Shown here one piece after another: positions 1 through 5,115 of a stretch of DNA of 10,796 nucleotides. Below the pieces are notes generated by a model. It was not told where the DNA came from and made no database searches. It was given only the letters and a program-made list of their open reading frames with translations. The translations under genes and the position numbers were made by a program. This DNA is from Methanobacteriota archaeon (lineage in GTDB: Archaea; Thermoplasmatota; Poseidoniia; MGIII; CG-Epi1): positions 1-10,796 of the forward strand of contig PSPB01000008.1 of NCBI GenBank assembly GCA_003193815.1, in the 5' to 3' direction. Every line of letters starts with the position of its first letter. Positions within the stretch are counted from its first letter, which is position 1.

Positions 1-3000
1 GCGGCGCCCTCGGTGCCGTCTGGCAGCGCCGCGCGCAGGATGAGTCCCGGCACCGGCCGACCGGCGCGGTCAACGACGGTGCCCTCGATGAAGGTCGTCT
101 GGTTCAGGACGCCCTCGACCGGCGCGACCGTCAGGTGCGTAGTGTGGTAGACCTGCACCAGCTGCCAAGCCGAAGTGGGGAGGAACCAGCCGCTACCGGC
201 GAACTGCACCGTCAGCGTGTTCTGCCCTGCAAGCAGGTCGGTCGGCACCGCGAAGTCGTAGCTGTAGGAACCGTCGCTGCCCGTCGCGAGCGTCGCCACC
301 GGCAGGCCGCCGAAGTAGAACTCGATGTCGCCCTGTAACGTCGCGCCGAGGTCATCGGTGAGGTCGCCGCTGACGTGGAAGCTCTCGCCCACCAGCACCG
401 CGTCGCCCGCCGACAGCGTCAGCTGCGTCGGGCTGACGACGGTAAGCGGATGCGGCGTGCTGCCGGAGAGGTAGTAGTCGCGGCCGCCGAAATTCCAGGT
501 CGCCGTCAGCGGGCCGAGCGGTTGCGACGCCGGCAGCGTCAGGTCTATCGAGACCGTGCCGTCGCCCGCCGTCATCAGCTCGTGCGGGTTGCCGCGCAGC
601 GTGAGCGTCACCATTTCGCCCCCGAGCGGAGCGCCGAGGTCGTCGAGCAGCGTCGCCTCCAGAGTGAATTCGAGCACGCGCTGCACCTCCAGCGGCTCAA
701 GCGCGAAACTGATCGCGGCAACGATGTCGCCGGTTACGGATCCGGTCGAGGGGAGGTAGAAGTAGCTGCCAGCGAAACTGGCGCTGAAAGTGTGTGGGCC
801 GAGCGTCGTCGCTTCCGGAACGGCAAAGCTGAACGGCAGCGCGCCGAACTCGGCCGAGGCGGTCGCGCCAGCCGATTCGCCGTCGAAGCTCCACGCAATC
901 TCCTCGCCCGGCAGCCCCGCGCCGGAGGAGTCGCGCAGCCAGCCGGTGACCGCCGTGGTCGCGTTGCGGAAGCCCTGCTCCCAAGTCAACTCGATAGTCG
1001 TGTAGCGCTGCACCGTGACCATGCCCGAGTCGGAAGTGCCGCGCAGCCAGTTCTGGTCGCTGGTCGCGAGCGTCAGCGTGAAGTTGCCGACCGGTGCGTC
1101 GGGAGGCAGCGCGAAGCTGCCGCTGAACTCGCCGTTCACCACTTCGACGCTTGTGCGCGTAATTCCGTTCCAGAGCACCGCAAGGGTGCGGTCGAGTGGT
1201 TCGTCGAGGTCGCTGCGCACCGTCCCCGAGTAGGTGACGTTGCTGCCCGCCACGACCACCGGCGAGAACGTTTCGAGTGTCGTAATCGCGCGGCCCCAGA
1301 GCGACCACGACTGCTCCAGCTCGGCCGGCATATACCAGCCGAAACCGTCGAAGGAGAGCAGTACCGCGACCTCGCCGACCGGGTGCTCCGCGTCCCCGCA
1401 AGGCCATGCGGGGTCACATGCAATCGCGAAACTGCCGTTGGCGTCGCCCTCGAAGTTGGTCAGGTAATCCTCATTCCAGAACAGGTTCAGCGCCAAGTCC
1501 TCGACTGGCTCGCCGCGGTCGTCATGGAGCGTGCCGTTGAACCAGACCTGCTCGCCGCGCACCAGCTGCTGCTGCTCGAGCGTGATAACCATATCACTCA
1601 CGACGGTGAACGGCGCCGTTGTTTCGGTCGAGTCGTAGTAGGGCGCGGTCGCGTTGTCGAAGAGCGCGCGCACCTCGATCTCGCCGAGCAGTTGCGCGTT
1701 GGGTACCGTAAAGTCGCTCTCGTAGTCACCACTGGCGCCGGTGGTCGCCGCGGGCGGCTGGTTGGGCGCGTCGGGCCAGTCGAAACTGATTTCGATGCCG
1801 GCGACCGGAAGCGAGCCGCTGTCGCGCGCGTCGCCCTCTAGCGCGATAATCTCGCCGCGCCGCACTTCCTGCCCCTCCAGATCGAGGAGCACCGTACGGT
1901 GGAGCCAGATAGTCGTGGAATTGGCGACCGCGGCGTTGGTGCCGTCACGGCCGTAGTCCAGTTCGAGCGCGTGTGCGCCGACACCCAAGTAAGAGGTGTC
2001 GGGCACGTAGGAGAAGGAGAAAACGCCGTCAGCCGCCTCGACGCGCACGAAGACGCCGTCCAGCAACAGACTGAGGCTGCCGGCCAGCGGGGTACCATTG
2101 TCCATTGCGAGGCTGCCGTCGACCTGCACGCTGTCACCAGGGTAGAAATGGCGGCCCGCGACAGCCAGTTCAAGGACTGTCTGCTGCAGGACGTCTACAT
2201 CAGCCGAGGCGGATGAGCTCGCATGGAGTGTGTTGCCGGCATAGCTGGCGCCCCAGCTAGCCGGGCCAAGTGCATGTGTAATCGGAAGCTGGTGTTCGAG
2301 CGCAAAATCACCGTCCGCCTCAGTCGTCGTGCTACCGATAGTTGCACCCTCCCAAAGCAGATTAACCGTCTCATCCGCCAGTGGCTCACCAAGGTGGTCA
2401 ACCAGCCGCCCCTCGAGTGTTACAGGGCCGTTGCGAATCGTGTCGGGCAGCGCGTCCAGCGCAATACTGCTCAGGCCGAGCAGTGTCAGCGTCAGCGAGA
2501 CCCGCTCCTCGGGGAGGGTCGAATTATCGGGGTCGTCGGGGTAGAAAATAACCAGCACCGTGTAGTTGCCGGCCGGCAGATGGATTGGCGCCGTCGCCTC
2601 AAGCGACCAGGTCGTCGCCTGCACTGCGGTGCTGGCGAGCAGATTACCGTCCAACTCCACCGTGATGGTGCCGTTACCGATTGCCGCCTCGATGATAGTG
2701 CCGTTGACCCAGAAGTCGTCGCCAACCGTGACCGTATCAGGGTCGAGCCACGCTTCCAGTTCGACCGAAGATTCCAAGATGCGCAGGTCTGTAGTCTCAA
2801 CCGTAGAGTAGCGATATGTCGAGCCTGTGAACAGCACCTCGATATGGTAGTTATTAGCTGCTGTTGGCTGGCCTGTCTCGGGGACCGTCCAGTTAAAGAC
2901 AAAATTGCCGAATTCATCTGTTCCAGCAGTCCCGACATCACAGCGATATCGCTGCCACCCTCCTGTTGGGTTGCAACGCACAGTGCCTGGCTTCGATCCA

Positions 3001-3460
3001 CCCCAGCTTGGTTCCCAGACCTCAAACTCCAGCGTTTCGCCCGATGCCGCTATTCCGCCGATGTCAAGCAGGCTGCCGGTAACGACCAGCTCCTGCCCCT
3101 TGCCAACTGAGGCTGGTGCATCTACGGTGAGCACGGTATCGGTGGAGACTTCGACATCCTCGGGACCATCGATACCGATAAAACCGCTCTCATAGGAAGC
3201 CGCATAAATTTCGTTCCACCCCGGCAGTGCCGCGAGGAAGCCAGTGGCGTTGAAATCGAAGTCGCCAGTGGCATTGGTAATGCCGGTACCAATCTCGAAC
3301 GCTGGCTCGGCATGGTTCTCGTCCCACATCCCGCCACCGACGCTAAAGCCGTCGATTCGTGTCCCGTTGCGGTCCTCAACATAGCCCCAGAGGCGGAACA
3401 ACTCGCCCTTGTCGGCAGCCGAAGGCGCGACGCCCTCGAGCACGACCGTGACCTGCTCGC
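1..3460 (-). repeat. Array of about 11.5 Ig-like beta-sandwich repeats
   Basis: Each unit follows one pattern: a T-x-L start, G-E/D-x-x-x-x-x-G-x-L-x-D about 20 residues in, a G-x-P-L/V turn, a DG-x-F/Y turn, an F-x-x-P-x-x-x-x-x-G stretch, and a closing strand leading to V-T/S-V. Examples begin at DLTDDLGATLQG, TLHDDRGEPVED and RLVDHLGEPLAD. This is typical of bacterial/archaeal Ig-like repeats in surface stalks. Units are strongly diverged from each other, so the array looks old rather than recently amplified. The last unit is cut by the window edge. Confidence 0.8.
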
Positions 3461-5051
3461 CGGTCATGTTGTCGATATCATTCGGGTCGAACTCGTCGAA
3501 GTTGAACTCATCGCCCCCCTCGTCGCTGTCGGGGCGGTCGAGGGTGGTGCTCGAGCCGGTGCCGCCGAGGTTGATGCGCTTCCAGTGACTGTCAGAGTAG
3601 GTCTGGTTGTCCACGGGCACGTAGACTTCGACGAAGGCGTGCGCCTCGTTCGAGACGTAGCGCGTCGGCAGCCCCAGCACGTTGGCCGTGACGAAGAAGC
3701 CGAAAGAGCGGTGGCGGCAGGCGCCGATGCCGTTGATGCAGATGGACTGGTAGACATCGTAGGGCGGCTCGGGGTCGGGGACGTCGCCGTCGCCCTCGCG
3801 GAAGTTGGAGAAATACCAGGTGAGGTTGGTGACCAGTTTCTCGAGGTTGGTCTCCATCGTGCCGTTCTCGGGCCAGAGCCAGTAGAGCGGCGCGTTGGCC
3901 GGCTCGGTCCCGTTCTTCAATTGCAGGAACTGCTTCACCTTCTCCTCGACCTCGGACTGCCCGGTGATGGGGCGAATCGCCTCCGGGGGCAGGTCGGCGG
4001 TGGTGAGCGTGTCGGGGACGGGGCGGTTGAAGTAGGAACCATTGGTTCCCATGCGGTAGCGCAGGTCGATTGTGGCGCCCTCACTGCCGAGGATGTAGTA
4101 GTTGTCGGCGCCATCCTTGTAGAAGTAGATTTCGAGGCCGGTCAGGTTGGCGTCGTAGTCGATGATATCTGCATCGGGCGAGACCGAGGGAATCGGCGTG
4201 TAGACGTCGGTCGTGACCGTGACGCCCATCCAGAGCCACCCCTCGAAGATATGCGTGTAGTCGGTTGAACCGGTCGGCGCGATTTCGATCTTGGAAGTGT
4301 CATAGACATACATGGTGTAGGGGTCGGTGCTCGAGCTGTCGTAGTAGAGCGCGTCCTGCGCCGACCAGCGCTTGAGCGACATCAGCGCCGGGTCGAAGAT
4401 TTCGTAAATCGTGACGTTGCCGTCGGTGCGCCCGGTATCGGGCTTGGTGCCGGGCGGCTCGCCCGGCTCGATGGGCGGCGGGTCCTCGCCGTCCGGGTCG
4501 CCATCGTCGTCGCTATCCTCGTCGCACGGGTCGGTATCCTCGTTGTACTCGCGCAGGTTGTCCGAGCCGTCATTGTCGGGGTCAGCGTGCTGGTCGCCGA
4601 AGTCCGAGGGGTCGAGGCCGCACTGGTCGTTCTTCTCGGAGTAGTAGTGCTCCCAGCCGTCCGGCATTCCGTCCTGGTCGCTGTCGGCGGTGAAGGGGTC
4701 GGTGTCCCACGCGAACTCCCAGTAGTTGGAGAGCTCGTCACTATCGGGGTCGGCGCCGTCGTCGGTGACGTTACGCGGGTTGAAACCGTAATATATTTCC
4801 CAGCCATCTCCAGCACCGCCTCCGTCGGTATCGGGATTGTTGGGGTTGGTGTTGTTGTTGTACTCCTCGAGGTTGGTGTACATCTCCTCGGCCGAGATTT
4901 TACCGTCACGGTCGGCGTCGTAGCCGTCATTATCGTCGTCCTCGTCACCGTCCGGGTCATTCGGGTTCGAGCCAAAAACCGGCAGCGCCGCCAGCGGCGT
5001 GAGCAGCATCACCAGCGCGACCAGCAAACTCAGCCACTTCTGCCTCTCCAT
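1..5051 (-). CDS. Giant secreted surface protein: TSP3/EF-hand repeats, transglutaminase-like core, Ig-like repeats (3' end outside window)
   Basis: My translation from ATG at 5051 stays open to position 1: 1683 full codons, 5' end complete, C-terminus missing. Residues 1-28 are a signal peptide (MERQK, then a hydrophobic run ending near PVFGS). Residues 30-190 hold calcium loops: an EF-hand-like loop at 45-56 (D45, D47, D49, G50, E56) and TSP3 loops near 74 and 123; the one at 74 is degenerate (DTDGGGAGDGWE). A Pro-rich linker spans about 190-205, followed by about 170 residues I do not recognise. A transglutaminase-like core lies at about 380-510: GACRHRS with Cys445, EAHAFVEVY with His471, and WKRINLGG with Asn494 where Asp is usual. 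From about 531 onward come 11 Ig-like repeats of 90-105 residues and part of a twelfth. Many N-glycosylation sequons are present. Role inferred: exported adhesin or envelope protein; the core could be a crosslinking enzyme, a peptidase or inactive. Confidence 0.9.
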   Translation of the reverse strand, partial: MERQKWLSLLVALVMLLTPLAALPVFGSNPNDPDGDEDDDNDGYDADRDGKISAEEMYTNLEEYNNNTNPNNPDTDGGGAGDGWEIYYGFNPRNVTDDGADPDSDELSNYWEFAWDTDPFTADSDQDGMPDGWEHYYSEKNDQCGLDPSDFGDQHADPDNDGSDNLREYNEDTDPCDEDSDDDGDPDGEDPPPIEPGEPPGTKPDTGRTDGNVTIYEIFDPALMSLKRWSAQDALYYDSSSTDPYTMYVYDTSKIEIAPTGSTDYTHIFEGWLWMGVTVTTDVYTPIPSVSPDADIIDYDANLTGLEIYFYKDGADNYYILGSEGATIDLRYRMGTNGSYFNRPVPDTLTTADLPPEAIRPITGQSEVEEKVKQFLQLKNGTEPANAPLYWLWPENGTMETNLEKLVTNLTWYFSNFREGDGDVPDPEPPYDVYQSICINGIGACRHRSFGFFVTANVLGLPTRYVSNEAHAFVEVYVPVDNQTYSDSHWKRINLGGTGSSTTLDRPDSDEGGDEFNFDEFDPNDIDNMTGEQVTVVLEGVAPSAADKGELFRLWGYVEDRNGTRIDGFSVGGGMWDENHAEPAFEIGTGITNATGDFDFNATGFLAALPGWNEIYAASYESGFIGIDGPEDVEVSTDTVLTVDAPASVGKGQELVVTGSLLDIGGIAASGETLEFEVWEPSWGGSKPGTVRCNPTGGWQRYRCDVGTAGTDEFGNFVFNWTVPETGQPTAANNYHIEVLFTGSTYRYSTVETTDLRILESSVELEAWLDPDTVTVGDDFWVNGTIIEAAIGNGTITVELDGNLLASTAVQATTWSLEATAPIHLPAGNYTVLVIFYPDDPDNSTLPEERVSLTLTLLGLSSIALDALPDTIRNGPVTLEGRLVDHLGEPLADETVNLLWEGATIGSTTTEADGDFALEHQLPITHALGPASWGASYAGNTLHASSSASADVDVLQQTVLELAVAGRHFYPGDSVQVDGSLAMDNGTPLAGSLSLLLDGVFVRVEAADGVFSFSYVPDTSYLGVGAHALELDYGRDGTNAAVANSTTIWLHRTVLLDLEGQEVRRGEIIALEGDARDSGSLPVAGIEISFDWPDAPNQPPAATTGASGDYESDFTVPNAQLLGEIEVRALFDNATAPYYDSTETTAPFTVVSDMVITLEQQQLVRGEQVWFNGTLHDDRGEPVEDLALNLFWNEDYLTNFEGDANGSFAIACDPAWPCGDAEHPVGEVAVLLSFDGFGWYMPAELEQSWSLWGRAITTLETFSPVVVAGSNVTYSGTVRSDLDEPLDRTLAVLWNGITRTSVEVVNGEFSGSFALPPDAPVGNFTLTLATSDQNWLRGTSDSGMVTVQRYTTIELTWEQGFRNATTAVTGWLRDSSGAGLPGEEIAWSFDGESAGATASAEFGALPFSFAVPEATTLGPHTFSASFAGSYFYLPSTGSVTGDIVAAISFALEPLEVQRVLEFTLEATLLDDLGAPLGGEMVTLTLRGNPHELMTAGDGTVSIDLTLPASQPLGPLTATWNFGGRDYYLSGSTPHPLTVVSPTQLTLSAGDAVLVGESFHVSGDLTDDLGATLQGDIEFYFGGLPVATLATGSDGSYSYDFAVPTDLLAGQNTLTVQFAGSGWFLPTSAWQLVQVYHTTHLTVAPVEGVLNQTTFIEGTVVDRAGRPVPGLILRAALPDGTEGA
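4482..4964 (-). repeat. TSP3/EF-hand calcium-loop repeats in the N-terminal part of the giant protein
   Basis: Residues about 30-190 contain units of the same kind as the neighbouring 972-residue protein: DxDxDGxxDGWE loops followed by an Asp-rich stretch and a TNLEEYNNNTNP-type ending. The units are irregular in length compared with the neighbour's 63-residue register. Two cysteines (144 and 176) bracket one unit and could form a disulfide. The shared repeat shows that the two genes are related by duplication or recombination of repeat-coding DNA. Confidence 0.8.
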
Positions 5052-5057
5052 CACGCG

Positions 5058-5062
5058 CACCT
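5058..5062 (-). promoter_or_regulatory. Possible Shine-Dalgarno site of the giant surface protein gene
   Basis: AGGTG lies six bases upstream of ATG 5051 and matches the GGTG core complementary to archaeal 16S rRNA ends. It supports ATG 5051. GTG 5054, immediately before it in frame, is the alternative and would add one residue. Confidence 0.45.
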
Positions 5063-5075
5063 GCGCGTTCCGACG

Positions 5076-5089
5076 GTAGCTTTTGCTAC
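5076..5089. promoter_or_regulatory. Interrupted palindrome GTAGCTTTTGCTAC between TATA element and gene start
   Basis: A perfect 5-base inverted repeat with a 4-base spacer overlaps the downstream edge of the TATA-like element. That is where archaeal repressors often bind, so an operator is possible. As RNA it would form only a weak hairpin, and it lacks a downstream T-tract, so a terminator is less likely. Its function is unproven. Confidence 0.3.
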
Positions 5090-5096
5090 ATATAGG
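5087..5096 (-). promoter_or_regulatory. TATA-like element upstream of the giant surface protein gene
   Basis: On the minus strand CCTATATGTA is centred about 41 bases upstream of ATG 5051. With an archaeal TATA-to-start distance of about 25 bases, transcription would begin near 5066, giving a leader of about 15 bases that includes the AGGTG site. The element lies in the 64-base gap after the upstream gene's stop, so this gene may have its own promoter as well as readthrough. Inferred from sequence only. Confidence 0.45.
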
Positions 5097-5115
5097 TTGT
5101 GGGCTCGGCTGCGCG

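Noticed and set aside
375..1841. Plus-strand frame of 488 codons opposite the Ig-like array
   Set aside because: It is Arg/Ala-rich low-meaning sequence caused by GC-rich codons. The minus strand is continuously open with recognisable Ig-like repeats.
3312..4268. Plus-strand frame of 318 codons opposite the transglutaminase region
   Set aside because: The opposite strand encodes the catalytic-type motifs CRHRS and EAHAFVEVY in one uninterrupted frame. The plus frame shows no domain.
4885..4920. Dockerin module in the giant protein, suggesting a cellulosome
   Set aside because: The loop at residues 45-56 fits an EF-hand, but the paired dockerin repeat and its recognition positions are absent, and the context is TSP3 repeats.
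5076..5089. Transcription terminator after the repeat protein gene
   Set aside because: The stem is only five base pairs and no T-tract follows on the minus strand. Its position overlapping a TATA-like element fits an operator better.
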